From Alkalihalophilus marmarensis DSM 21297 (GTDB taxonomy: Bacteria; Bacillota; Bacilli; Bacillales; Bacillaceae_D), in NCBI RefSeq assembly GCF_000474275.2, contig NZ_ATAE01000005.1:1-64000 (forward strand): a stretch of 64,000 bases of DNA. Reading direction: 5' to 3'. The first letter of the stretch is position 1. Each line of letters starts with the position of its first letter. Of the stretch, positions 17,148 to 25,439 are shown piece after piece. A program made the translations under genes and the position numbers. The notes beneath the pieces are model-generated. The model made no database searches. It was given only the letters and a program-made list of their open reading frames with translations, and was not told the DNA's origin.

Positions 17148-18608
17148 ATGGAACCTATATCCCATGAAGTATTGAATAGTGAAGGCACGATTACAAGAAA
17201 GTTAAGTCAGGAGAAGATCGAACGTCTCCTTCAAATGAATAAAATTCTTGACTCCATCATCGATTCAAGTTTTGATGGGATTTATGTGGCAGATAGTCAA
17301 GGGTATGGTATAAAAGTAAATGAAGCTTATAGCCGTATTACTGGAGTGCGAGCTAAACAGCTCCTTGGAAAAAACATGCATGAAGTTGTAAGCGAAGGGA
17401 TCGTCTCAGAATCGGTTACCTTAAAAGTATTAAAAGAAAGACAATCAATAACCATCGTTCAACATATTAATGAAAAAGAGTTTCTAGTAACAGGTAATCC
17501 TATTTTCAATAGTGAGGGAGAAATTTCACATGTAGTAACAAATGTTAGAGATCTATCAGAACTTAATCGCTTGAAAGTTGAGCTTAGAGAAACAAAAAGA
17601 TATACAAACAAAATACTGCAAGAAATAAGTGAGTTTAAGAATAAAGAAGGAGTAAAATTATTATTAGATGGTATTGTTGCACAAAGTAAAGAGATCATTG
17701 AAGTTACAGCTGTTATTAAGAAGGTATGTGAAGTAGATTCAACCGTATTGCTTCTTGGTGAAACAGGTGTTGGTAAAGAAGTGTTCGCTAATATGATTCA
17801 TATGAATAGTAATCGTAAGGATAAACCTTATATTAAAGTGAATTGTGGAGCAATCCCGGCGCAGCTGCTTGAATCAGAGTTGTTTGGCTATGAAAAAGGC
17901 GCATTTACTGGCGCTGATCGTAATGGGAAAGCTGGTTTATTTGAAAAGGCAGAAGGAGGCACTATCTTTCTTGATGAAATTGGAGAAATTCCTTTAGAAC
18001 TTCAAGTTAAGCTATTAAGGGTATTACAAGAATTTGAAGTGATAAGGATAGGAGGGGCTCACCCTAAAAAAGTTGATGTACGTGTCATCTCTGCAACAAA
18101 TCGTAATCTAAAAAAGATGGTGGCTGTTGGGGAGTTTCGTGAAGATTTATACTATCGTTTAAATATTGTACCTATTAGAATACCTGCTTTACGGGAACGA
18201 ATAGCTGATATTGCTCCATTAGCCTACTACTTTTTAAATAAGATGAATGAAAAATATAAATTGGAAAAACGATTTCATTCTGAAGTAATCTATATGATGG
18301 AAAGATATAAATGGCCAGGAAATATCCGTGAGATGGAGAATCTTATAGAGCGAATAGCTGTAACAACGGAGGGTAACGAAATAAACAGTAATGACTTTCC
18401 TAAAGGGGTTTTTGAATCAGCGCTTGATGAGATTATCCATAGTAAAGGACAAATGGAACAAGGTTTAAAACAGAAGGTTAACGACTTAGAAAAACGTCTG
18501 ATTGAAGAGAAAATGTCAGAGTTTAAAACAACTAGAAAAGCAGCTAAGGCTTTAAAGATCAGTCAATCTGCGCTTGTGAAAAAAATGAAAAAGTTTAATT
18601 TGTCATAA
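17148..18608 (+). CDS. Sigma-54-dependent transcriptional activator with PAS sensor (LvaR-like)
   Basis: The 486 residues comprise a PAS domain (about 30-150), a short linker helix, a central AAA+ domain and a C-terminal Fis-type helix-turn-helix (about 450-486). Walker A GETGVGKE lies near residue 203, the sigma-54 contact loop GAFTGA near 252, Walker B TIFLDEIGE near 272, and NIREMENLIER in the ATPase lid. Such proteins bind upstream sites and use ATP to open sigma-54 promoters. The PAS domain probably senses a pathway metabolite. The gene lies between two operons that both have -24/-12 promoters, so it is the obvious regulator of both. GGGGGAGA ribosome binding site; own terminator. Confidence 0.92.
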   Translation: MEPISHEVLNSEGTITRKLSQEKIERLLQMNKILDSIIDSSFDGIYVADSQGYGIKVNEAYSRITGVRAKQLLGKNMHEVVSEGIVSESVTLKVLKERQSITIVQHINEKEFLVTGNPIFNSEGEISHVVTNVRDLSELNRLKVELRETKRYTNKILQEISEFKNKEGVKLLLDGIVAQSKEIIEVTAVIKKVCEVDSTVLLLGETGVGKEVFANMIHMNSNRKDKPYIKVNCGAIPAQLLESELFGYEKGAFTGADRNGKAGLFEKAEGGTIFLDEIGEIPLELQVKLLRVLQEFEVIRIGGAHPKKVDVRVISATNRNLKKMVAVGEFREDLYYRLNIVPIRIPALRERIADIAPLAYYFLNKMNEKYKLEKRFHSEVIYMMERYKWPGNIREMENLIERIAVTTEGNEINSNDFPKGVFESALDEIIHSKGQMEQGLKQKVNDLEKRLIEEKMSEFKTTRKAAKALKISQSALVKKMKKFNLS

Positions 18609-18617
18609 ATAGTAAAT

Positions 18618-18652
18618 AAAAAGTTTCTCTTATAAGAGAAGCTTTTTATTTT
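18618..18652 (+). terminator. Terminator of the sigma-54 activator gene
   Basis: The 15-bp stem AAAAAGTTTCTCTTA / TAAGAGAAGCTTTTT (one G-U pair) is followed by T-rich sequence. It separates the regulator from the catabolic operon's control region. Confidence 0.85.
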
Positions 18653-18670
18653 TAGTAAACAGATATTTTT

Positions 18671-18704
18671 GATTCCAAACCGAATCTTGATTCGTTTTGG
18701 AATC
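18671..18704 (+). promoter_or_regulatory. Paired upstream activator sites (UAS1 and UAS2)
   Basis: GATTCCAAACCGAATC (18671-18686) and GATTCGTTTTGGAATC (18689-18704) are two inverted copies separated by TT. Each copy is itself a GATTC-N6-GAATC palindrome. They lie 130-170 bp upstream of the sigma-54 promoter, as expected for a Fis-type activator bound as a dimer or higher oligomer. Confidence 0.8.
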
Positions 18705-18730
18705 AAACGATGTTAAATGTTCCAGGTGTT

Positions 18731-18744
18731 TGAAAACGCTTACA
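18731..18744 (+). promoter_or_regulatory. CcpA catabolite-responsive element (cre)
   Basis: TGAAAACGCTTACA fits the cre consensus TGWAANCGNTNWCA at every position. It lies between the activator sites, upstream of the sigma-54 promoter. CcpA bound here would block activation when a preferred sugar is present, as for the SigL-dependent levanase operon of B. subtilis. Confidence 0.8.
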
Positions 18745-18781
18745 ATTATATGGTGAAGTTTTGAAATTTACAAAAGAAATC

Positions 18782-18797
18782 GATTCCAAACCGAATC
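18782..18797 (+). promoter_or_regulatory. Third upstream activator site (UAS3)
   Basis: GATTCCAAACCGAATC is identical to the copy at 18671-18686. It lies about 40 bp upstream of the -24 element. Confidence 0.78.
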
Positions 18798-18834
18798 ACT
18801 AATTGCAAAAAGAGTGGTTAAGTGGACTTTAAAT

Positions 18835-18851
18835 TTGGCATGAGTTTTGCA
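18835..18851 (+). promoter_or_regulatory. Sigma-54 (SigL) -24/-12 promoter of the plus-strand catabolic operon
   Basis: TTGGCATGAGTTTTGCA has the GG (18837-18838) and GC (18849-18850) dinucleotides with a 10-bp gap, as sigma-54 requires. The ATG of the first acyl-CoA ligase lies 50 bases downstream. Confidence 0.9.
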
Positions 18852-18901
18852 AATATAAAAGTGAATAGTTTAAAAATTCTGATTTTAAGCAGGTGATGTA
18901 G

Positions 18902-20479
18902 ATGCTAGAGGAGCAAATTCTTTTTGATCGCAGGGTTAAGGTTTATTCGAAACGACCAAAGAATATCTCAGAAATGTTAAAAGAATGTGTGTCGAAATAC
19001 CCTGAACGAGAAGCAATAGTGATGGGAGAATTTCGTCAGAATTATAGTGAGTTAGGAGCTACAGTAGAAAGTTTAGCTGCTCATTTATATGTCGATTTTC
19101 ACGTGCGGAAGGGAGAGAGGGTGGCAGTACTATTAAACAACTGTCCAGAATTTCTGCATATTACTTTAGCATGTGCACGTATTGGCGCCATTGTTGTGCC
19201 CTTAAATAACCGGCTTTCCCATACCGAACTTAGTTATATGCTGAGACATTCGGGAACTAAGTTATTATTTACAGAAGAAAAGATGAAAGAAGTAGTTAAA
19301 AAAGTGGTAAAAAATGAACTCTCTTCTATGAAAATTGAAATTAAGTATATTAACAGGCAAGGTGAAAAAGGATGTACATTTGTAGATCTACCTTTTCAAC
19401 AAACAATTAATTATAAAATGATAAATGAGACAGACCCGCTTTTTATTATGTTTACTTCAGGTACGACAGGGACACCTAAAGGAGCAGTAGGCAGCCATGT
19501 CGGTATCATTCATAGTGCTCTTAATTATAAGTATGTATTAAAAGCAAATGAACCCGTAAGAACAATCATTGCAGTACCTCTTTTTCATGTGACGGGTCTA
19601 ATTGGTCAATTCTTTTATATGCTTGCAGTGGGGGGAACGTCTATATTGTTAGAGCGTTATCAAAATGAATCATTCATTAAAACCATGGAAAAAGAACAAG
19701 CTACTTTTTTATTCAACGTGCCAACAATTTATGTCATGATGATGACTCATCCCTTGTTTTCTAAGATTACAAAATCTTCGATTGAAGTTATCGCGTATGG
19801 AGGGGCACCCATGTCATATGAAACAATTGAGCAGTTAAGAAGTCATTTTCCAGGTGTCCAACTCCATAATGCGTATGGAGCGACCGAGACTTCTTCTCCG
19901 ACTACAATAATGCCTGTTGAATATCCTGATGAGAAATTAAATTCTGTAGGAAAACCTGTCCCAGTTGCCGATGTTAAAGTGATAAATAGCAAAGGAGCGG
20001 AGGTACATGAAGGGGAAGTGGGAGAGTTATATATTAAAGGTCCTATGGTGGTTGAAGGATATTGGAGAAACCCTGAGGCTAAAGCGAATTCATTTAAGGA
20101 TGGATATTGGAAATCTGGGGATATGGCAAAAGTTGATGAACACGGATTTGTATATATTATGGATCGTAAAAAAGACATTATTAACCGAGGAGGAGAAAAA
20201 ATCTATTCGGTTGAAGTAGAAAATATATTATATGGTCACCATAGCGTCTTAGAAGCCGCGGTGGTTGGGGTTCCAGACCAATTGTTTGGAGAACAAGTGA
20301 AAGCTTATATTGTTCCAAAGCCTCATGTTTCCCTCGATCAAGAAGACATTTTATTATATTTAAATGAGAAGCTAGCAGATTATAAAATTCCTAAATATAT
20401 TGAATTTATAAATGAGTTGCCTAGAAATCCTAGTGGTAAAATCTTAAAATCGCAACTAGCAATAAGTAAAGATAAATAG
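18902..20479 (+). CDS. AMP-forming acyl-CoA ligase (class I adenylate-forming, LvaE-like position)
   Basis: The 525-residue cytosolic enzyme activates a carboxylic acid with ATP and CoA. The P-loop FTSGTTGTPKG lies near residue 183, the A5 motif Y-G-A-T-E near 325, G-D-M near 405, and the C-terminal hinge and catalytic lysine are in R-N-P-S-G-K-I-L-K. The length is that of medium-chain or aryl acid ligases. It is the first gene after the sigma-54 promoter, so it probably performs the entry step for the acid imported by the operon's transporter. AGCAGGTGATG site before the ATG. A second ligase follows in the same operon, so the two may act on different acids or stages. Confidence 0.87.
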   Translation: MLEEQILFDRRVKVYSKRPKNISEMLKECVSKYPEREAIVMGEFRQNYSELGATVESLAAHLYVDFHVRKGERVAVLLNNCPEFLHITLACARIGAIVVPLNNRLSHTELSYMLRHSGTKLLFTEEKMKEVVKKVVKNELSSMKIEIKYINRQGEKGCTFVDLPFQQTINYKMINETDPLFIMFTSGTTGTPKGAVGSHVGIIHSALNYKYVLKANEPVRTIIAVPLFHVTGLIGQFFYMLAVGGTSILLERYQNESFIKTMEKEQATFLFNVPTIYVMMMTHPLFSKITKSSIEVIAYGGAPMSYETIEQLRSHFPGVQLHNAYGATETSSPTTIMPVEYPDEKLNSVGKPVPVADVKVINSKGAEVHEGEVGELYIKGPMVVEGYWRNPEAKANSFKDGYWKSGDMAKVDEHGFVYIMDRKKDIINRGGEKIYSVEVENILYGHHSVLEAAVVGVPDQLFGEQVKAYIVPKPHVSLDQEDILLYLNEKLADYKIPKYIEFINELPRNPSGKILKSQLAISKDK

Positions 20480-20498
20480 AGAAATCATTTCTCTATTT
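20474..20498 (+). terminator. Intra-operon hairpin after the first ligase
   Basis: AAATAGAGAAA TCA TTTCTCTATTT is a perfect 11-bp stem covering the ligase stop codon. The bases after it are A-rich before a short T-run, so it may attenuate or stabilise the upstream mRNA rather than terminate fully. Confidence 0.5.
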
Positions 20499-20510
20499 AA
20501 AATAGATTTT

Positions 20511-20524
20511 TGTAAGCGTTTTCT
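20511..20524 (+). promoter_or_regulatory. Second cre-like site inside the catabolic operon
   Basis: TGTAAGCGTTTTCT matches 13 of the 14 positions of the cre consensus (last base T instead of A). It sits just upstream of the SDR gene and could act as a transcriptional roadblock. Confidence 0.5.
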
Positions 20525-20551
20525 ATCTTGGTTCGATGAGGAGGTTATTAC

Positions 20552-21316
20552 ATGTATCAATTATTTAATTTAGAAGAGAAAGTAGCACTTGTAACTGGAG
20601 GAAGCAAAGGGATTGGCTTTGGGATGGGCCGTGCTTTAGGAAGGGCTGGTGCCAAATTAGCTATTGCAAGCAGGGGAGAGGAAGACTTAATAAATGCTGC
20701 CTTACAACTAAGAGAGGAAGGAATAGAAGTTGAATCATTTCAATGCGATGTTACAAATAAAGAACAGGTTCAGCAACTAGTGGAAAGTGTAACAGGCTAC
20801 TATGGTCAAATTGATGTGCTCTTAAATAATGCAGGGATGAATATTCGTAAGCCACTTATAGAAATTGAAGAGGAAGATTGGGATAAGGTATTGACCACTA
20901 ATTTGAAAGGGTTATTTTTGGTCGGCCAAGCAGTGGCCAAGCAAATGATTAGGCAACGAGAAGGAGGAAAGATCATTAATGTGTCATCTATTTTAGGGGA
21001 AGTGGGAATGGGTTCACAAACTAGCTACGCAGCAAGTAAAGGAGGGGTAAATCAACTAACAAAAGTCTGGGCTGAAGAGCTTGCTACCGAGGGAATCTAT
21101 GTGAATGCAATTGGTCCTGCTTATATAAAAACCCCCATGACTGAAGGGTGGTTATCTGACAAGGATCGTTATAATCATATCGTAGATCAAACAATGTTAA
21201 AGCGCGTGGGTGAGCTTAGTGATCTTGATGGTCCGGTTGTATTCTTAGCATCAGATGCATCAAACTATGTAACTGGACAGATTCTTTATGTTGATGGAGG
21301 CTGGACAGCGAAATAA
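20552..21316 (+). CDS. Short-chain dehydrogenase/reductase (SDR, LvaD-like position)
   Basis: The 254-residue classical SDR has the NAD(P)-binding motif TGGSKGIG (15-22), N-N-A-G near 89, catalytic serine in N-V-S-S near 144 and the active-site pair Y-A-A-S-K near 157. The closest general families are gluconate 5-dehydrogenase/3-oxoacyl reductase types. In the Lva pathway, an SDR oxidises the 3-hydroxyacyl-CoA made after phosphate elimination, and an equivalent role fits here. GAGGAGG ribosome binding site. It follows the ligase after 72 bases. Confidence 0.88.
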   Translation: MYQLFNLEEKVALVTGGSKGIGFGMGRALGRAGAKLAIASRGEEDLINAALQLREEGIEVESFQCDVTNKEQVQQLVESVTGYYGQIDVLLNNAGMNIRKPLIEIEEEDWDKVLTTNLKGLFLVGQAVAKQMIRQREGGKIINVSSILGEVGMGSQTSYAASKGGVNQLTKVWAEELATEGIYVNAIGPAYIKTPMTEGWLSDKDRYNHIVDQTMLKRVGELSDLDGPVVFLASDASNYVTGQILYVDGGWTAK

Positions 21317-21423
21317 TTATAAAAGAATAAAGTAGAGAGTTATCAAGTGGAGTGGGGAATGATTCGTTGTAACGTCTGTTAAAGTTCGATAAATAAGAGT
21401 TACTAATAGAGAGGTGGATGAAC

Positions 21424-22815
21424 ATGAGTGCTCAACCGAATCCTGAACAAAGAGTTTCACAACCCACTAAGAATAATGATAACTTAATAGCAAAAATTGC
21501 CTTGTTCTTTGCAAGAGTAGCTGAAAGATGGCTGCCTGATGCCTTTGTATTTGCTGTAATATTAACCCTTATTACATTTGTAGGAGGTGTTTTAATCACT
21601 GATAGCTCGCCATATGATATGGTCTTACATTGGGGTGATGGATTTTGGGGATTGCTAACGTTTACAGCCCAAATAATTACTACTTTTATTATGAGTTATG
21701 CTCTTGCTTTGACGAAGCCTGTTTCAAGAATGTTAGAGAAAATTGCAAGCTATTGTAAGACACCTACTACTGCGATTATTATTGTGACATTTACAGCACT
21801 ACTAGCCTCGTTATTTAGTTGGGCTTTCGGTTTAGTAGTTGCTGGTATTATGGCAAAGCTTGTAGGGAGAAAAGTTCAGGATGTTGACTACCGTGTATTA
21901 GTAGCTGCAGGATACTCGGGCTTTGTCATTTGGGAAGGGGGACTATCTTCGTCTCCAGCATTATTTGTAGCAACACAAGACCACAACTTTCAAGATATGG
22001 TCGGTTTGATTCCAACATCAGATACTTTATTGTCTGTACTTAATATTGTTGCTGTATGCGTGATATTTTTTACTCTACCATTTGTCATGATGTTGATTCA
22101 TCCTAAGAGAAAATCAGAACGTTTTATTATTGATCAAAAATTATTAGAAGAAGAAACGCTAGAAGAAGAGAGTAAGATCCAAGCAGGTAATGCTCCTAAT
22201 GATAAATTAGATAAGAGCCGTTTGATTGTTTCATTAGGTGGTTTATTAGGGTTATTCTATCTAGGGAACCACTTTTACTTCAATGGTTTCTCCTTGGACT
22301 TAAATACAGTTAACCTTATATTTTTAACCTTTGCGCTTCTTTTATATGGAAATGTGCGTGAATTGGCTATTGGATTAAAGAAAGCATCTGGAAGTGTGGG
22401 GCAATTTGCACTGCAATACCCGTTTTATGCAGGAATTATGGGGATGATGACCACTTCAGGTTTAGCTGTCTGGTTATCAAATTTCTTTGCGAGCATATCA
22501 ACCGACAAGACATTACCTTTGTTCACTTTTTTGGCCAGTGGTCTTTTAAACATGTTCGTTCCATCTGGTGGAGGTCAATGGGCTATTCAAGCTCCAATCT
22601 TCTTGCCTACTGCTATGGAGATGGGTGTGGAACCTGCTAAAGTTGTCTTAGCAGTTGCGTGGGGGGATGCGTGGACTAATATGGTTCAGCCATTCTGGGC
22701 GGTACCGTTACTAGCAATAGCAGGTCTTAAGATTCGAGACATTATGGGCTTTACTATGATCACATTGATTTACACAGGTATAATTCTTATGTCTATTTTC
22801 TTAATATTCGGATAG
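21424..22815 (+). CDS. Short-chain fatty acid transporter (AtoE family)
   Basis: This membrane protein of 463 residues has about eleven or twelve helices and belongs to the AtoE/short-chain fatty acid transporter family. Typical blocks are R-W-L-P-D-A-F-V-F-A near the N-terminus, W-E-G-G-L-S-S-S, and F-V-P-S-G-G-G-Q-W-A-I-Q near residue 382. Start choice: an ATG at 21418 touches the GAGGTGG site, while the ATG at 21424 has a six-base spacing and is preferred. It imports a short monocarboxylate, so the operon's substrate is probably a C4-C6 acid. This is a different transporter family from the symporter in the Pseudomonas lva operon. Confidence 0.87.
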   Translation: MSAQPNPEQRVSQPTKNNDNLIAKIALFFARVAERWLPDAFVFAVILTLITFVGGVLITDSSPYDMVLHWGDGFWGLLTFTAQIITTFIMSYALALTKPVSRMLEKIASYCKTPTTAIIIVTFTALLASLFSWAFGLVVAGIMAKLVGRKVQDVDYRVLVAAGYSGFVIWEGGLSSSPALFVATQDHNFQDMVGLIPTSDTLLSVLNIVAVCVIFFTLPFVMMLIHPKRKSERFIIDQKLLEEETLEEESKIQAGNAPNDKLDKSRLIVSLGGLLGLFYLGNHFYFNGFSLDLNTVNLIFLTFALLLYGNVRELAIGLKKASGSVGQFALQYPFYAGIMGMMTTSGLAVWLSNFFASISTDKTLPLFTFLASGLLNMFVPSGGGQWAIQAPIFLPTAMEMGVEPAKVVLAVAWGDAWTNMVQPFWAVPLLAIAGLKIRDIMGFTMITLIYTGIILMSIFLIFG

Positions 22816-22840
22816 TTAGAGGGGGGTGGAGGCTAAAATT

Positions 22841-23446
22841 ATGATTATTAATATGAAAAATCTCTCATCAGAAAAAGCATATAAACTCTTATCCGGCGCT
22901 GTTGTTCCTAGACCGATTGCGTGGGTTTCAACTATAAGTAAAGAAGGCAATATGAATCTAGCTCCTTTTAGCTTTTTTACAGTCGTATCGCGCAACCCTC
23001 CCACCTTAGGTATTTCTATAGGACCGGGAATTGGAAGCAGAGAGGGCACAATTAAAGATACATTACTCAACATAATGGAAACAAAAGAGTTTGTAGTAAA
23101 TATTGTTTCAAAGGAGCTTGTTGTTGAAATGCATCAATCCAGTGGTAACTACCCGCCTGAAGAAAATGAATTTGAACATACTGGGTTGACTCCTGTTAGT
23201 AGTGAGTCAGTTAAAGCACCAAGAATTTTGGAATCACCCATAAGCATGGAATGTAGGCTTACAAAAAGTATCGAAATAGGGACTGATACCTTACTACTGG
23301 GTGAGATCATGCAGTTTCATATCGATGACACTTTATACATCAATCATTATAAGGTCAACATTCAGAAACTTGAACCAATTGCTAGATTAGCAGGTAATTA
23401 TGCAGAAATAAAGAGCCCATTTACACTAGAAAAACCATATGAATAA
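22841..23446 (+). CDS. Flavin reductase-like domain protein (DIM6/NTAB family)
   Basis: The protein of about 201 residues has a split-barrel FMN-binding fold. Its N-terminal A-V-V-P-R-P-I-A-W-V-S-T and the following N-L-A-P-F-S-F-F are the FMN-contact blocks of the family. I prefer the ATG at 22841, eight bases after GGGGGGTGGAGG, over a GTG at 22826 that falls inside that site. It may reduce flavin, or it may bind FMN as a stand-alone oxidoreductase. Its role in the operon is unclear because no flavin-dependent monooxygenase is nearby. Confidence 0.8.
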   Translation: MIINMKNLSSEKAYKLLSGAVVPRPIAWVSTISKEGNMNLAPFSFFTVVSRNPPTLGISIGPGIGSREGTIKDTLLNIMETKEFVVNIVSKELVVEMHQSSGNYPPEENEFEHTGLTPVSSESVKAPRILESPISMECRLTKSIEIGTDTLLLGEIMQFHIDDTLYINHYKVNIQKLEPIARLAGNYAEIKSPFTLEKPYE

Positions 23447-23466
23447 GATGAAAGGAGGAAGGATAA

Positions 23467-25002
23467 ATGAGTCTTGCAAATATACTATCCATACGTGATC
23501 TATTGGAAAAACAAGTTGAAATAAGAGGGGATAAGCTATTTTTAGAAGTGGAAGATGTGGATGGCTGTGTAGAAAAAGCTACTTATCAAGAGTTCTATAA
23601 CTCGGTTTTAAAGCTTGGAAATGTTTTAGCAGAAGAGGGCGTCAAAAAAGGAGACAAAGTTCTCTTGCACCTCCCTAATTCTATCGATTTTATGCATGCT
23701 TGGTTTGCGATAACTAGTCTTGGGGCAGTAATGGTGCCGACTAATATTTTGTCACCTAAAAAAGAAATGGACTATCTTGTTCAACACTCTGAATCTAAAT
23801 TAATTATAACGGAGGAAGAATATGTCGAGAAGTTCGAAGGTATGGATGTCAAAGTATTGTTGGCTAGATACCGTGGTTCTAATATAGAGCTGAATTTAAA
23901 AGAGAGGATGTATCAGGCTCACTCTACTCCAAGTGATAATGATATAAATTGTTTAGATATTGCAGCAATTTTATACACTTCGGGAACAACTTCTAAGCCA
24001 AAAGGAGTGATGATCACCCACGCAAATTATTTACATGCTGGGGAGTATATGTCATCTATGTTGAAGATGACCTCAAATGATAAAGGTTTAATCGTATTAC
24101 CGATGTTCCATGGAAATGGGCAATATTATCTAACTATGCCGCTTATTACTGTAGGAGGAAGTATTGCATTAACTGAAAAATTTAGTGCTACTAAATACTT
24201 TGAACAAGCCCAAAGGTTTGATGCGACTATAGGTTCGTTATTTGCTGCCCCAATGAAAATGATTTTAAAGAAAGCAAAATCAGTCACTGATCATTCTTTT
24301 AGGGATATTATTTTTGCTCAATCTCTTACTAAAGAACAACTGCAAGAATTTGAGGACCATTTTAATGTAAATTTACTTCAAATATATGGAATGACCGAAA
24401 CGGTTGGTACTCCACTTATGAATCCATTAGAGGGGGTGAGAAAGAATATGAGTATTGGAATAGCGGGCAGCGGTTATTCGGTGAAGCTGACAAATGCTTA
24501 TGGTAAGACAGTCTCTGATGGGGAAATTGGTCAGATTACAGTAAAAGGAAAAAAGGGGAAAACTTTAATGCTCGGCTACTACAAAGATGAAGAGGCCACG
24601 AAAAAGACGTTGAAGAATGATTGGCTGTATACTGAAGATAATGCAAAAATTCTAGAAGACGGTTACTTTTACTTTGTTGATAGAATGAAAGATATGGTTA
24701 AAAGAGCCGGAGAAAATATTGCGACAAGTGAGGTTGAATCCGTATTAAATGAACACCCTAAAATTGCGGATAGTGCTGTTATCGGCATCAAAGATGAGAT
24801 AAGAGATGTTTCACTAAAAGCTTTAGTGGTTTTAAAAGACGGAGAAAAATTAACTAAGGAAGAAGTAATAGATTACTGTCGGAGCAATATAGCAAAGTTC
24901 AAGGTTCCAGAGTTTATTGAATTCTTAGAGGAATTTCCAAGAACATCTGTTGGGAAAATTCAAAAAGCTAAATTAAGAGACAATGGGAGGATAAGAAATT
25001 AA
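23467..25002 (+). CDS. Second AMP-forming acyl-CoA ligase
   Basis: The 511-residue adenylate-forming enzyme has the P-loop YTSGTTSKPKG near residue 170, Y-G-M-T-E near 309, and the C-terminal catalytic lysine in T-S-V-G-K-I-Q-K. It resembles long/medium-chain or crotonobetaine-type ligases. A perfect AAGGAGGAAGG site precedes it. It is the last gene of the sigma-54-controlled operon. It shares little obvious identity with the first ligase, so it is not a recent duplication and may act on another chain length or on a cleavage product. Confidence 0.86.
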   Translation: MSLANILSIRDLLEKQVEIRGDKLFLEVEDVDGCVEKATYQEFYNSVLKLGNVLAEEGVKKGDKVLLHLPNSIDFMHAWFAITSLGAVMVPTNILSPKKEMDYLVQHSESKLIITEEEYVEKFEGMDVKVLLARYRGSNIELNLKERMYQAHSTPSDNDINCLDIAAILYTSGTTSKPKGVMITHANYLHAGEYMSSMLKMTSNDKGLIVLPMFHGNGQYYLTMPLITVGGSIALTEKFSATKYFEQAQRFDATIGSLFAAPMKMILKKAKSVTDHSFRDIIFAQSLTKEQLQEFEDHFNVNLLQIYGMTETVGTPLMNPLEGVRKNMSIGIAGSGYSVKLTNAYGKTVSDGEIGQITVKGKKGKTLMLGYYKDEEATKKTLKNDWLYTEDNAKILEDGYFYFVDRMKDMVKRAGENIATSEVESVLNEHPKIADSAVIGIKDEIRDVSLKALVVLKDGEKLTKEEVIDYCRSNIAKFKVPEFIEFLEEFPRTSVGKIQKAKLRDNGRIRN

Positions 25003-25007
25003 TAATC

Positions 25008-25050
25008 AGCCATCTCAAGAGATCCATTCTCCTGAGATGGCTTTATTGTT
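25008..25050 (+). terminator. Terminator of the catabolic operon
   Basis: The 10-bp stem AGCCATCTCA / TGAGATGGCT is followed by a T-rich tail six bases after the ligase stop. Confidence 0.85.
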
Positions 25051-25062
25051 AGTTGGACTAAT

Positions 25063-25284
25063 TTATAGTTGCTTTGCTTTAAAATGAACCACCGCTGTAT
25101 AGATAGGCTGCCCTGTTTTAAAGTGTGGGTACACATGATGATTCACATGTGCTACTTCTAGTAATAATGCTTTATTCACATCAATTTTGTCATTAATACG
25201 CTGTTCAAGTTCCTTTAAGCTCGTTGCTTCAAAACATTCAACTTTATCTTCAATTCGTTCTAATTGGATACTCAATGTCACCAC
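25063..25284 (-). CDS. DUF2536 family protein (YrzA-like)
   Basis: This is a 73-residue hydrophilic protein with an N-terminal helical half (I-E-D-K-V-E-C-F-E-A) and a C-terminal beta half ending in Y-T-A-V-V-H-F. It matches my recollection of the small Bacillus YrzA/DUF2536 family, whose function is unknown. It is divergent from mtnN. On its coding strand, a GGAGTGGTGAC site precedes the ATG. Confidence 0.65.
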   Translation of the reverse strand: MVTLSIQLERIEDKVECFEATSLKELEQRINDKIDVNKALLLEVAHVNHHVYPHFKTGQPIYTAVVHFKAKQL

Positions 25285-25439
25285 TCCTAGTAAGGTGTTA
25301 TCTTTTTCAGTTTTATCTGTTTGGAATATTTTATCTGTTTTAAATCATAGCAAATTCGTTTTCAAAAGAAAATAAGTGAATTCATGAGTTCTGCTGTGTA
25401 TACTAGGAAGAGATTGTTTGAGTGAAAGGAATGAAGGAA

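Noticed and set aside
18902-25002. Nonribosomal peptide or siderophore cluster based on two adenylating enzymes
   Set aside because: No carrier or condensation domains are present; both ligases are stand-alone CoA ligases with a short-chain acid transporter.
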